The notes under the pieces: model-generated | What the model was told of the DNA's origin: nothing | The model's input: only the letters and a program-made list of their open reading frames with translations | Databases searched by the model: none | Program-made: the position numbers and the translations under genes | NCBI GenBank assembly: GCA_963674545.2 | Contig: CAXXFB010000001.1 | Coordinates: forward strand, 2,356,001-2,420,000 | Source: JABGQS01 sp963674545 | GTDB taxonomy: Bacteria; Bacillota; Clostridia; Christensenellales; SZUA-584 | Length of the DNA: 64,000 nucleotides | Direction: 5' to 3' | In this document: piece after piece, positions 53,611 to 62,447 of the stretch | Layout: each line of letters begins with the position of its first letter | Numbering within the stretch: the first letter of the stretch is position 1

Positions 53611-54528
53611 ATGAAAAACACTCAAGTCATCGGTAATGATGATAACATTCTATCCCATTTATCAATTTCAAAACTAAAACCATTTCCAAAACATCCATTC
53701 AAAATGTATGACAATGAGAAGATGCTAGGGCTAGCAGACAGTATTAAGGAGCAAGGCGTCGTAGTTCCAATACTGGTTAGACCAATTATAGACAATAGGT
53801 ATGAGTATGAAATCATTGCTGGTCATAACAGAGTCCAGGCATCAAAACTTGCAGGTATTGATAAAATACCATGTAATGTTCGAGAGATGGATGATGAAAC
53901 CGCAACCATCTTAATGATTGATACTAATCTACAGCAGCGGGAAACCATATTGCCTTCCGAAAAAGCTTGGGCATATCGATATAAGTTGGAGGCATTAAAA
54001 TCACAAGGACAAAGGAAGGATTTAACTTGTGCCCAACTTGGGCACAAGTCTATTGGTAAAAAGTCAGTTGAAATAGTTGCAGAAAATTCAAGCGATAGTC
54101 GCAATCAGATAAAACGATATATACGACTAACAAATCTTTTACCCGAACTTCTCGATAAAGTAGATGAAAGAAAGTTGGCATTCATACCAGCAGTAGAACT
54201 GTCATATCTTACAAAGGAACAGCAAGAATGGTTATACGATATTCTCTCTCGTGAAGAGAAATACGGCGTCCCTGTAAAGCAAGCAACTAAGCTTAAAGGC
54301 ATTAGTCAAAGCGGTAATCTTACATATGAGAAAATTGATAAAATAATTGTACAGAAAAACCATGAGCCGCCAAAAGCTATAAAAGTTCCATATAAAGCAA
54401 TAAGAGACTTCTTTCCTCCTGATACAACACCAAAGGAATTTGAGGAGACAATCCAAGAAGCTTTAACTGAATACTTTAAGACTCACACCCAAAAACAAAC
54501 GCAGAAACCACAAGCTATGGAACGATAG
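53611..54528 (+). CDS. ParB/Spo0J-like protein (copy 2)
   Basis: A 305-residue paralogue of the protein at 45871, with the same ParB N-terminal domain (NEKMLGLADSIKEQGVVVPILVRP, IIAGHNRVQASKLAGI). It differs mainly in the segment between SQGQRKDL and KRYIRLTNLL. It is followed by ParM-like and ParR-like genes, so this copy sits in the more complete maintenance module. No parA is nearby. Confidence 0.9.
   Translation: MKNTQVIGNDDNILSHLSISKLKPFPKHPFKMYDNEKMLGLADSIKEQGVVVPILVRPIIDNRYEYEIIAGHNRVQASKLAGIDKIPCNVREMDDETATILMIDTNLQQRETILPSEKAWAYRYKLEALKSQGQRKDLTCAQLGHKSIGKKSVEIVAENSSDSRNQIKRYIRLTNLLPELLDKVDERKLAFIPAVELSYLTKEQQEWLYDILSREEKYGVPVKQATKLKGISQSGNLTYEKIDKIIVQKNHEPPKAIKVPYKAIRDFFPPDTTPKEFEETIQEALTEYFKTHTQKQTQKPQAMER
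54025..54049 (+). repeat. Perfect hairpin inside parB copy 2
   Basis: ACTTGTGCCCAA pairs with TTGGGCACAAGT around a single C. It stands at the same codons as the hairpin in copy 1. Four stem positions differ from copy 1, and all four are compensated on the other arm. Confidence 0.95.
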
Positions 54529-54595
54529 AGACAGATATAAGAACGTCAATTAAGGCGCTATTAAATATACAAAAAAATGAAACGAGGTGCGATTA

Positions 54596-55507
54596 ATGAT
54601 AATTGGAATCGATCATGGATATGGAATGATGAAAACAGCTAATACTGTGTTTACTACAGGATTAACGGAGTACGAAAAAGAACCGTACACTATGCAGAAT
54701 GTAGTGAAGTTTAACGGCAGATACTACGTTTGCGGAAGTGGGAGACAAACGCTGATACGAGATAAGACTTCGGATGACAGCTATTATATTCTGACACTGG
54801 CGGCAATCGCAAAAGAGATGCTTCACAGAAATGCCGGAACAAAAGCAAACGTGATACTAGCAGCAGGACTTCCTTTAACCAGCTTTGGCAGGGATAAAGA
54901 TAAGTTTATCAAATACTTAAAACGGACTACATTTCAACCGGTCAGATTTGAGTTTGAAGGTCAGGAATATAAAATCACGATTGATGACGTAAGAGTATAT
55001 CCGCAAGGATATTCAGCTATTGCGGATTATATAGACAGGCTGAAAAAAGAACCATCTGTTATTATCTGCGATATAGGAAGCTGGACAGTCGATGTGATGC
55101 GGATAGACAACGGTGTTCCAAACGCTGATACATGCAGAAGCCTTGAGCTCGGCATTATACGAATGATTGATAAAACTCTTGAAGAAGTGCGCCGAAGTAC
55201 AGGCCTTTCCATTACCGCTGCCCAAGTAGAACAAATACTAAAGAACCAATCATGCAGTTTAGATGAAAAAGCTAAGAACATAATTATTGCCCAAGGCAAA
55301 GATTACGTAAACAGAATATTCCGAACGCTTATAGAAAGCGGTTTCGATGTAGCTGCTGTTCCAATTGTATTTGTTGGAGGTGGAGCATTGTTTATAAAAC
55401 AGAATATCGGCAACAACAGGGTCTGTGCTATGAGCATTGTTGAGGATATTAAGGCGAATGCTATCGGTTACGAAAGGATTACCCGTGCTCTAGGAGCAAG
55501 CCAATGA
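54596..55507 (+). CDS. ParM/StbA-type actin-like ATPase
   Basis: The start at 54596 follows GAGGTG; a GTG three codons earlier is less likely. The 303-residue protein has actin-fold motifs: phosphate-1 IGIDHGYGMMKTAN, phosphate-2 IICDIGSWTVDVMRI, adenosine VFVGGGALFIKQ. ParM proteins form filaments that push plasmid copies apart together with a ParR adaptor bound to a centromere. Its stop overlaps the ParR-like start by ATGA. Confidence 0.88.
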   Translation: MIIGIDHGYGMMKTANTVFTTGLTEYEKEPYTMQNVVKFNGRYYVCGSGRQTLIRDKTSDDSYYILTLAAIAKEMLHRNAGTKANVILAAGLPLTSFGRDKDKFIKYLKRTTFQPVRFEFEGQEYKITIDDVRVYPQGYSAIADYIDRLKKEPSVIICDIGSWTVDVMRIDNGVPNADTCRSLELGIIRMIDKTLEEVRRSTGLSITAAQVEQILKNQSCSLDEKAKNIIIAQGKDYVNRIFRTLIESGFDVAAVPIVFVGGGALFIKQNIGNNRVCAMSIVEDIKANAIGYERITRALGASQ

Positions 55508-55764
55508 ACGGAAAGCGACTGAGTATCCGATTGAATCTAGATAAACTGAACCACAAAAAAGCATTTGAAATATTGTCTGCCCTACCCTCTGGTAGAAAGA
55601 GCGAGTATGCAGTAAATGCAATCATCAGAGCCTATGATACAGACGAAGTTCTTGAGCTGGTGAGAAAAGTTTTACATGAAGATACTGCAAAAGATATACA
55701 ATCAGTTTCAAGCAACAAGGATGGTATAGATAATGTTGTAGTTGATTACTTGAAAACTTTATAA
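55504..55764 (+). CDS. ParR-like adaptor protein
   Basis: An 86-residue protein that overlaps the ParM gene by four bases, the usual parMR order. It begins MNGKRLSIRLNLDKLNHKKA and continues LPSGRKSEYAVNAIIRAY, a ribbon-helix-helix type DNA-binding part, with the end VVDYLKTL. It shares these blocks with the orphan at 41435. Confidence 0.75.
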   Translation: MNGKRLSIRLNLDKLNHKKAFEILSALPSGRKSEYAVNAIIRAYDTDEVLELVRKVLHEDTAKDIQSVSSNKDGIDNVVVDYLKTL

Positions 55765-55830
55765 GCTCATATATGACTTTTGATGTCTAAGGTAATACGC
55801 TTGAATAAAACACAAAGGAAGGAGAATGCC

Positions 55831-56118
55831 ATGTCAGTAAAAGATGTGATTAAAATGAACGCTATAACCATATTGGATATTTCGGGCATTGATGATGAAG
55901 ATTACTTTGGTGAAGAATGGGCTTTGTTACACCTGGACAACGAGGGAAACATAAAAGGTTTGCATTACAGAGCGGCAGACGATGACGAGCTTGATTACCA
56001 CGCATACATTCCGCAGATTGAAATCGAGGATAAAGATATTATTTATCACGGATATGTGGACGAGTATTACTTTTATGCGAACGAGGTCAAGTTTCAGGGA
56101 GAGAGGTATGAGCAATGA
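55831..56118 (+). CDS. Acidic hypothetical protein
   Basis: The start at 55831 follows GGAAGGAG. The 95-residue protein is acidic and beta-rich looking (EEWALLHLDNEGNIKGLHYRA, DYHAYIPQIEIEDKDIIYHG). No family is recognised. Its stop overlaps the next start by ATGA. Confidence 0.65.
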   Translation: MSVKDVIKMNAITILDISGIDDEDYFGEEWALLHLDNEGNIKGLHYRAADDDELDYHAYIPQIEIEDKDIIYHGYVDEYYFYANEVKFQGERYEQ

Positions 56119-56837
56119 AAAAGATTATATTATCTCTGCTTAGCATAGTAATATTTGTTTTTTCAGCTTGCCAATCTGATATTCCAGCTATTGAATCAAA
56201 CCAATCTGTGCAGGAAGCGATACAGGAAACAGAGATGCCTAAGCAATTGGAACAGTCACCGACTTTTTCGCCGGAACCAACTTCAACATCAGAGCCTAGC
56301 CCGACTATAATACTGATAGAAACTACTGAACCAATGGAAACGCCAATGCCACTGATAGCAGACGAACCAACACAAAAGCCAACGGAGAAACCCACAGCTG
56401 CACCTACAGCAAAGCCTATAAATCAGCCGACTCCTGGGCCGACGGTTATGCCTACACCAACACCAACGGTTCAACCAACAGAAGAACCGGAGATGGAGAT
56501 AACAGCGGTAAGTTCATCGTACATCAATGCTGCAATGGCAGAGATTAATAGACTAAGAGAAGAAAACGGTATTGAACCAGCTGTATATAGCAGCTCAATG
56601 AGTTCAAGCTGCCAGAGCCATGCTGTAAGCATGGCAGAAAGCGGAACAGCTTTTCATGCCAGCGGCGGATATGTGTTTGAAGCTGTAGGTAGAGCAAGCA
56701 GATACATGTCAGGGACTACAATGGGCGGAGCGGCAGCTAATCATGTTGTTCAATTGCAATCAGAGGAAGTGACTAAAATCGGAATTGGGGCAGTTTACTA
56801 TGGAGATTACGTTTTCTATGTAGTTAGAGGCAGCTGA
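56115..56837 (+). CDS. CAP/SCP-domain lipoprotein
   Basis: A 240-residue protein with signal MKKIILSLLSIVIFVFSAC (lipobox FSAC). A Pro/Thr/Glu-rich stalk follows (about 45-125: KPTEKPTAAPTAKP and similar), then a C-terminal CAP-like domain of about 110 residues (INAAMAEINRLREENGIEPAVYSSSMSSSCQSHAVSMAESG, GTAFHASGG). The stalk lifts the domain off the cell surface. CAP domains have varied roles, often adhesion or host interaction. The domain is somewhat short and lacks the usual closing motif. Confidence 0.8.
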   Translation: MKKIILSLLSIVIFVFSACQSDIPAIESNQSVQEAIQETEMPKQLEQSPTFSPEPTSTSEPSPTIILIETTEPMETPMPLIADEPTQKPTEKPTAAPTAKPINQPTPGPTVMPTPTPTVQPTEEPEMEITAVSSSYINAAMAEINRLREENGIEPAVYSSSMSSSCQSHAVSMAESGTAFHASGGYVFEAVGRASRYMSGTTMGGAAANHVVQLQSEEVTKIGIGAVYYGDYVFYVVRGS

Positions 56838-56932
56838 TAGAAATTAAATAACAATAACTATCCAAGCCATCTGAGAAATTAACTCAGGTGGCTTTTTATA
56901 TACCTTAAAGAGAAAGAGAGGAGAAAACTTTT

Positions 56933-59900
56933 ATGCTGAGAAAAATAATGTCATCAATAATGATTATGATATTAATTTTAATGTCTTTCACAACCGCATA
57001 TGCTACGCCGCCATCTCACCCTCATATTGGAAGCGGATCAAATGCCGACGGAGGTTTTTATTTTGAATACTATGGCAGCAGCGGCACTTGGAAAGATTTA
57101 AATACACCGCCCCATTGGGTAGTTGAAACCGGTGAAGTTGCATACTGTGTAGATCACAAAGCGGATTCACCAAGCGGGGATGAAACATACAGCGCATTTG
57201 ACCCGCAAGCGTTGTATTCGTCAACTACATATTACGGTCTGCTTGCGATTTTAAAGGCAGGATATCCATATAAAACTGGTGGATTGTCTTCAACCCAAGC
57301 AAGGTACGCAACTGCGAATGCGATTAGAGCATGGTTATCTGAAAGCGCAGGTATCGGATATAACTTTATGACCCTTTCCCGTGGCTTTGTAAGACCTAAG
57401 AGCGGTCAGCAGGCAACATATGATTTTATGGTATCACTTGTAGAGAAAGCAAGAAACAATGAACAGCCGGTGTTTTCGATTTCAACGAATCCAAGCAATG
57501 TTAAGCTGAGCTATCAGGGTGACAGGCTTACAGGACAGTTTAAAATTGTATTCAGTAACATTAACGGATATTACTCGATTGACAACAGTAAATTGCCAAG
57601 CGGAGTGACCATAAGCGGATATACCGGAAGTAATGGTGATGTGCTTACCATATCTGTTCCGACTTCATACGCCGGACAAAAAATTACTCTTAGCAATATA
57701 TTTGAAGCGCATGATACCAGGGCAACATCTAATATGTATTGGTTTGAGACAAACGGAGATGAACAGCCAGTGCTTGTTCCGGTGACTGATACAACAAAAC
57801 CGGTGGTGAGCGGAAGCATGACATTCAACTCAGATGCGCTTGGATATATAGAAATCATAAAAACAAATGCTTATCCTGGAATGGGCGACTATTCATTGTC
57901 TGGTGCTGTATTTGAAGTAAAAGACGATACAGGGAATACCGTTGCTGAAATAACTACCGACAACAACGGATATGCCAAAACCGGATATCTGCCGTTAGGT
58001 GAATACACTGTAAAAGAAACTATAGCGCCGTATGGATATACTTTAAACGATGAAGTTTTCACAGCAACACTGAGCGATGCCGATCCGGCGGTAAGTGTCG
58101 TATATGATGATGTTGAAGTCAGTGAAATACCTCAGACAGGTACTATCACGATTACGAAAAGAGACAGTGAAACAGGCGATATCCCGCAGGGAGATGCTTC
58201 ATTGAACGGCGCTATTTTTGAAATATATGATTCCGACGGCAATCTAACAGCGCAGCTTGATTGCGGTGATACGTGCGAAGCGACAAGCCAACCGCTTGCG
58301 CTTGGAACATATACTATTAAAGAGGTACAAGCTCCAGTAGGATACTTGCTCAATGATACAGCTTATACAGTTGAAATTGAGTATTCAAATCAAAATGTTG
58401 ATGTAAATCATTTGAGTTATATCATATCGAACGATGTGATCAAAGGACAGATAGAGATAACCAAGCTTGCAGATGTTGCTTTGGTACAGTGGGATACGGA
58501 TAATCCTAAACCGCCGCTTGAAAATGTGGAGTTTGAAATAAGGCTGAAATCAACATGCGAGCTGGTTGATACGTTGGTTACAGATTCCGATGGTAAAGCT
58601 CAAAGTATTATGCTTCCTTATGGTACATACACAGTAACTGAAACCAAAACGACTTTGGGGTTTATAGGATGCGATCCGTTTGAAGTAACGATTGATGAAA
58701 ACGGCAAGGTGTACAGCTATATCGTTGATAATGAAGTGTACAAGTCCAAGGTGAAGATAATAAAGGTTGACAGCGAAACCGGTGAGACTGTACCTATTGC
58801 AGGAGCAGAATTCCAGATAAGGGATTCAAACGGTGATTTGGTTGTTCAAACAGTTACGTACCCGGGGGAAATGCAGATTGATACATTCGTTACTGATGAA
58901 ACCGGAACGCTTACTCTCCCTGAACCATTAATCTATGGGGACTATACGCTGCACGAAGTTAAAGCGCCATATGGATACTGGTTAAATGAAACACCATTGG
59001 CTTTCTCAATAGACGAGAGCGGTGAAGAAATAGTCACGATAGAGTTTTCGGATGAGCTTATACAGAAGCGTATCAGAATCATAAAAACAAACTCCAGAGA
59101 TAATGAACGCAGACTTGCCGGTGCAGTATTTGAAGTGTATAAAGGCGACACTCTGGTGGATACAATAACGACTAATGAAAATGGGTATGCAGAAACAAAA
59201 CTGCTGACTGTTGGTAAGTACACAGTTGTAGAAGTTAAAGCACCGGTTGGTTTTGTCTTAGAAGATGTCTCATTTGAAGTCACTATAGATGATGACGATA
59301 CGATGGTTTATACCTGCGAATGCGAAAATAATCCTACCGTAGTCATTATAACCAAGACGGATAATTCAGACGGAACGTGGCTGTCGGATGCGCATATTGA
59401 TATCTACGATGAGAACGAAGAACTCGTTTGTGAAGGGGATACTGACGAAAATGGAGAGCTGATAATCTATGAGTTGCCAGTAGGTAGATATACGTATATT
59501 GAAACAGCAGCTCCTGTCGGCTATGTAATTAATGAAACAGTATTTGAATTTGAGATTCTTGAAAACGGCGAGATTATAGGATCAACGAATATTGAGGATA
59601 CTCCGACTGAAGTTACATTATCCAAGATTGATCTGGTAGACGAAAGACCGGTAGCAAATGCAATGATCGAGATTTTAAATGCAGACAGGGAAACCGTATT
59701 TGCGGGCAAAACGGATGAAAACGGCGAGGTCACAGTAACGCACTTGCCCGTTGGTACATATACGTTCAGAGAAACGAAAGCTCCGAATGGATACATCTTA
59801 TCTATAGAAGAAATTGAGTTTTCAGTTGACGATTATGGAGAGATTACAGGTGAAACTGTGATGACCAACAGCCCAACTACACTTGAGATTAATAAGGTTA

Positions 59901-60340
59901 TTTATAAAACCAATGAACCGCTGACCGGAGCAGGATTTCTCGTTAAAAACTTTTTGGGGCTCAACACTTTGTATTTCACCAAGAACGAAGACGGCAGTTA
60001 TCGCCTTGATAAAGACGGAGATGTGACCGAGATTATGGTTGATGAAAACGGTAAGGCTTTAATATACGGATTGCCGCTAGGAAACTACTGGCTTGAAGAA
60101 ACTACAGTACCGGAGGGATATTACCCTGCAGCACCGGTAAAAGTTACGATTGGTGATATGAATAATATCCAAGTGCCTTATAAAGTAGTTATACCGAATT
60201 CGGTTTTTGTAAAGCTTGGGCTTGATAGAGATAAATACAATGTGCCCATTGCTATTGGTGCAACAGTATTAGTTATCGGTGGTGTTATATTTATGGTACT
60301 CAGACGGAGGAGAAAAGCCAACTATATAAAAGTCAAGTAG
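56933..60340 (+). CDS. Thioester-domain, SpaA/Cna-B repeat surface protein
   Basis: A 1135-residue secreted protein with AGAGAGGAG upstream. Signal peptide at 1-25. A thioester-type domain (about 30-175) carries Cys72 in AYCVDHK and Gln122 in TQARYATANAIRAWL, the pair that forms the reactive bond in such adhesins. A beta-domain follows (about 180-300). Then come eight SpaA/Cna-B-like repeats of 75-110 residues, each opening with an (I/V)xIxKxD-type strand (IEIIKTNA, ITITKRDS, VKIIKVDS and so on) and closing with TVKET/GY, consistent with Lys-Asn/Glu isopeptide bonds. The C-terminus is a membrane helix plus RRRRK. No LPxTG motif precedes it. Confidence 0.88.
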   Translation: MLRKIMSSIMIMILILMSFTTAYATPPSHPHIGSGSNADGGFYFEYYGSSGTWKDLNTPPHWVVETGEVAYCVDHKADSPSGDETYSAFDPQALYSSTTYYGLLAILKAGYPYKTGGLSSTQARYATANAIRAWLSESAGIGYNFMTLSRGFVRPKSGQQATYDFMVSLVEKARNNEQPVFSISTNPSNVKLSYQGDRLTGQFKIVFSNINGYYSIDNSKLPSGVTISGYTGSNGDVLTISVPTSYAGQKITLSNIFEAHDTRATSNMYWFETNGDEQPVLVPVTDTTKPVVSGSMTFNSDALGYIEIIKTNAYPGMGDYSLSGAVFEVKDDTGNTVAEITTDNNGYAKTGYLPLGEYTVKETIAPYGYTLNDEVFTATLSDADPAVSVVYDDVEVSEIPQTGTITITKRDSETGDIPQGDASLNGAIFEIYDSDGNLTAQLDCGDTCEATSQPLALGTYTIKEVQAPVGYLLNDTAYTVEIEYSNQNVDVNHLSYIISNDVIKGQIEITKLADVALVQWDTDNPKPPLENVEFEIRLKSTCELVDTLVTDSDGKAQSIMLPYGTYTVTETKTTLGFIGCDPFEVTIDENGKVYSYIVDNEVYKSKVKIIKVDSETGETVPIAGAEFQIRDSNGDLVVQTVTYPGEMQIDTFVTDETGTLTLPEPLIYGDYTLHEVKAPYGYWLNETPLAFSIDESGEEIVTIEFSDELIQKRIRIIKTNSRDNERRLAGAVFEVYKGDTLVDTITTNENGYAETKLLTVGKYTVVEVKAPVGFVLEDVSFEVTIDDDDTMVYTCECENNPTVVIITKTDNSDGTWLSDAHIDIYDENEELVCEGDTDENGELIIYELPVGRYTYIETAAPVGYVINETVFEFEILENGEIIGSTNIEDTPTEVTLSKIDLVDERPVANAMIEILNADRETVFAGKTDENGEVTVTHLPVGTYTFRETKAPNGYILSIEEIEFSVDDYGEITGETVMTNSPTTLEINKVIYKTNEPLTGAGFLVKNFLGLNTLYFTKNEDGSYRLDKDGDVTEIMVDENGKALIYGLPLGNYWLEETTVPEGYYPAAPVKVTIGDMNNIQVPYKVVIPNSVFVKLGLDRDKYNVPIAIGATVLVIGGVIFMVLRRRRKANYIKVK

Positions 60341-60377
60341 AAATTGGCGAATAAATAGTTGCACGACAAAAAGAGGT

Positions 60378-60419
60378 GAAAACCTCGGAAGAACCTTGAA
60401 AAATTAATATGGTTAAAGA
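60378..60419 (-). other. Short 3' flank of the IS110 gene
   Basis: Contains GAGGTGAAAACCTC, a 5-bp stem with four-base loop, downstream of the transposase stop. It may mark the right part of the IS110 element or end its transcript. Element borders were not resolved. Confidence 0.3.
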
Positions 60420-61601
60420 TTAATTTTGAGGAACGAAGGTGTTGTTGTATTTAAGAATCGAAAAGACGACTCGGACTAGTTTCTTTGAAACATGACCAAG
60501 GGCGACAAGATGATGCTTTCCCTCCTTGCGTTTTCTGGCGTAATAATCGGCAAAAGTGCTGTCATTATGAATAATAAGTGATGCAGAAGTATGAAAAGCC
60601 CATCTCAAATATGATGATCCACGCTTGGATATATTAAGCTTGTTTGCGTCATAGTTCCCTGACTGGTAGACGCCGGGATCAAGACCGGCGAATGCAAGCA
60701 GCTTGTCCGGAGATTTGAAGCGTAAAAAGTCGCCGATTTCCCCGATGATGATGGCGCCTGTCACATAGCTGATACCTGGGACAGATAAAATGACAGAGCA
60801 ATGTACATCCATGATTTTGCGGATTTCAGCTTCGTAAGTTTTGATGTGCTTGCGCAAAGTACGAATCATTTCTACACAGAGCTTAATCTGGATGGCGTAG
60901 AGTTCGTCTTTGTCACCGATTGTGGTCTTGGACAGCTTCTTGATTAAAGTAGCAGTATGCAGCCCATGGCGGCCATTCGAGTGTTTTCTAATTGTGTTTG
61001 TCAGACCGTCGATTCTTGCCTTAGCGATATTCGCCGGAATGCCGTATTTCTGTAGTATCTCAAGCGAAACATTGATATGAAGCTTTGAAAATACTGACAA
61101 ATACTCGGGAAACACCGTTGTAATTAGAACATGCAGCTCCTGCTTATGCTTGGTCAATTGCTTAACCAGAGAAATCCTGCGCCTTGATAATGATTTTAGA
61201 GAACGGCTGTGGTATGATGCAAGGGTATAGGGTTTGAACTCTTGGTTTCGCATGAGAAACATACAAATGGACTTGGCATCAATTGTATCGGTTTTTGTTT
61301 TACGAACAGACGATGCCTTACGCTCCATATTGGTGAGCAGTGGGTTTATCAGCATGGTGTCGAAGCCATTACCGACAAGGTAGTGCAGGATATTATGGCT
61401 GTAATGCCCAGTGGATTCAAGCCCTATACGCACATTATCGTCACCTAGCTTATTAATTAAATCACAAATGAGCGTTTTCAATTCTTCGAATCCTTTGCTG
61501 TCATTGTTAATAGTAAGATACTGTTCCGATTGCAAGTTTGCGTTGCTGACGATGTAACAGTCGTGTTTTTTACTTGCTGCATCAATGCCTACATAAATCA
61601 T
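60420..61601 (-). CDS. IS110-family transposase
   Basis: The start at 61601 follows TTAGGGG by seven bases; other ATGs upstream lack spacing. The 393-residue protein has the DEDD RuvC-like N-terminal domain: YVGIDAASKKHD (Asp7), IGLESTGHYSHN, KTDTIDAKSI. The C-terminal Transposase_20 domain is SVPGISYVTGAIIIGEIGDFLRF, FAGLDPGVYQSG and KRGSSYLRWA with the Ser nucleophile. IS110 elements insert under the guidance of a structured RNA encoded in their own non-coding end. Confidence 0.95.
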   Translation of the reverse strand: MIYVGIDAASKKHDCYIVSNANLQSEQYLTINNDSKGFEELKTLICDLINKLGDDNVRIGLESTGHYSHNILHYLVGNGFDTMLINPLLTNMERKASSVRKTKTDTIDAKSICMFLMRNQEFKPYTLASYHSRSLKSLSRRRISLVKQLTKHKQELHVLITTVFPEYLSVFSKLHINVSLEILQKYGIPANIAKARIDGLTNTIRKHSNGRHGLHTATLIKKLSKTTIGDKDELYAIQIKLCVEMIRTLRKHIKTYEAEIRKIMDVHCSVILSVPGISYVTGAIIIGEIGDFLRFKSPDKLLAFAGLDPGVYQSGNYDANKLNISKRGSSYLRWAFHTSASLIIHNDSTFADYYARKRKEGKHHLVALGHVSKKLVRVVFSILKYNNTFVPQN

Positions 61602-61860
61602 ATTCATACCCCTAAAGTGAATTTGATAAATTGTAGCGAACGCCAGCAAATAATAATCACATGTAACCTAGTTCTTTATAACCTGTCATGATCAATCGAT
61701 CTGCAGTAACCAACTCATAACCATATTAATTATTATTGTAGCTATATCCTTTTCGAACCAGTCTTTAAAAAGCTGTAGGAGAAAAATAATAGTCTACAAT
61801 TTATCAAGCAGATTATACTACATCAGGCTTATAGGTTAGCCTATGAATATAACCTAAATA
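61602..61860 (-). ncRNA. Candidate IS110 bridge-RNA region (5' non-coding end)
   Basis: About 260 bases upstream of the transposase start (minus strand) hold no gene. In IS110-group elements the non-coding left end beside the transposase start encodes the bridge RNA. Short stem-loops are present (ATAGG-TTAG-CCTAT near 61830). Loop guides and element ends were not matched, so this is a positional call. Confidence 0.35.
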
Positions 61861-61880
61861 CAATATACTAGGAGAAATAA

Positions 61881-62447
61881 ATGAACAAGGAACTAACTGA
61901 ACACGGCAGCGAGGTGGCCGGATTCGCTATGGACATAGCTCAGGAATTGGAGCTGTGTCCTTTTTATATTGCGCAGATTGGCTTTGCTGCAAAGTATCAT
62001 GATATTGGAAAAGAGTACATACCCGAAGCAATCCTTAACAAGCCAGGGAAGCTTACAAATGAAGAACAAAAGGTTATACGGACGCATACGACTATAGGCT
62101 ACTCTATTTTGAAGTCTGCCTCTACAGACTTGGGTGAGTTTACAGCAGAGGTTGCGCTTAATCACCACGAAAACTATGACGGTTCAGGATACCACGGAAA
62201 GAAGAATAAAGAGATTACAATTGCTTCCCGCATTATCCGGGTTGCCGATGTGTTTTCTGCATTGACTACTGACAGAGTGTACCGGCCTGCGTGGAAGATT
62301 GAAGATGTTATCAATTATATCGGTAAAAATTCTTGTAAACTGTTTGATCCGATTATAGTAACAGCTTTCTTTTCGGTCATTGAAGGGTGGGCAGATAACA
62401 TGCGTGAAGAAGCAAATAAAATAAAGGAGGCATATGGATGGAATTAA
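61881..62447 (+). CDS. HD-GYP-like phosphodiesterase domain protein
   Basis: A 188-residue protein with AGGAG before the ATG. It carries the HD-GYP core: KYHDIGKEYIPEAILNKPGKLTNEE, IRTHTTIGYSIL, LNHHENYDGSGYHGKKN and IASRIIRVADVFSALTTDR. The GYP residue triplet reads GYH. HD-GYP proteins hydrolyse c-di-GMP or related dinucleotides; this one has no sensory domain. Its end overlaps a 30-residue membrane peptide gene. Confidence 0.85.
   Translation: MNKELTEHGSEVAGFAMDIAQELELCPFYIAQIGFAAKYHDIGKEYIPEAILNKPGKLTNEEQKVIRTHTTIGYSILKSASTDLGEFTAEVALNHHENYDGSGYHGKKNKEITIASRIIRVADVFSALTTDRVYRPAWKIEDVINYIGKNSCKLFDPIIVTAFFSVIEGWADNMREEANKIKEAYGWN

Noticed and set aside
45871..54528. A ParABS chromosome-type segregation system
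   Set aside because: No ParA ATPase was found, and the ParB-like genes lie in a mobile region with ParM/ParR instead.
60190..60340. LPxTG-type sortase anchor in the surface protein
   Set aside because: No LPxTG or close variant precedes the C-terminal helix.
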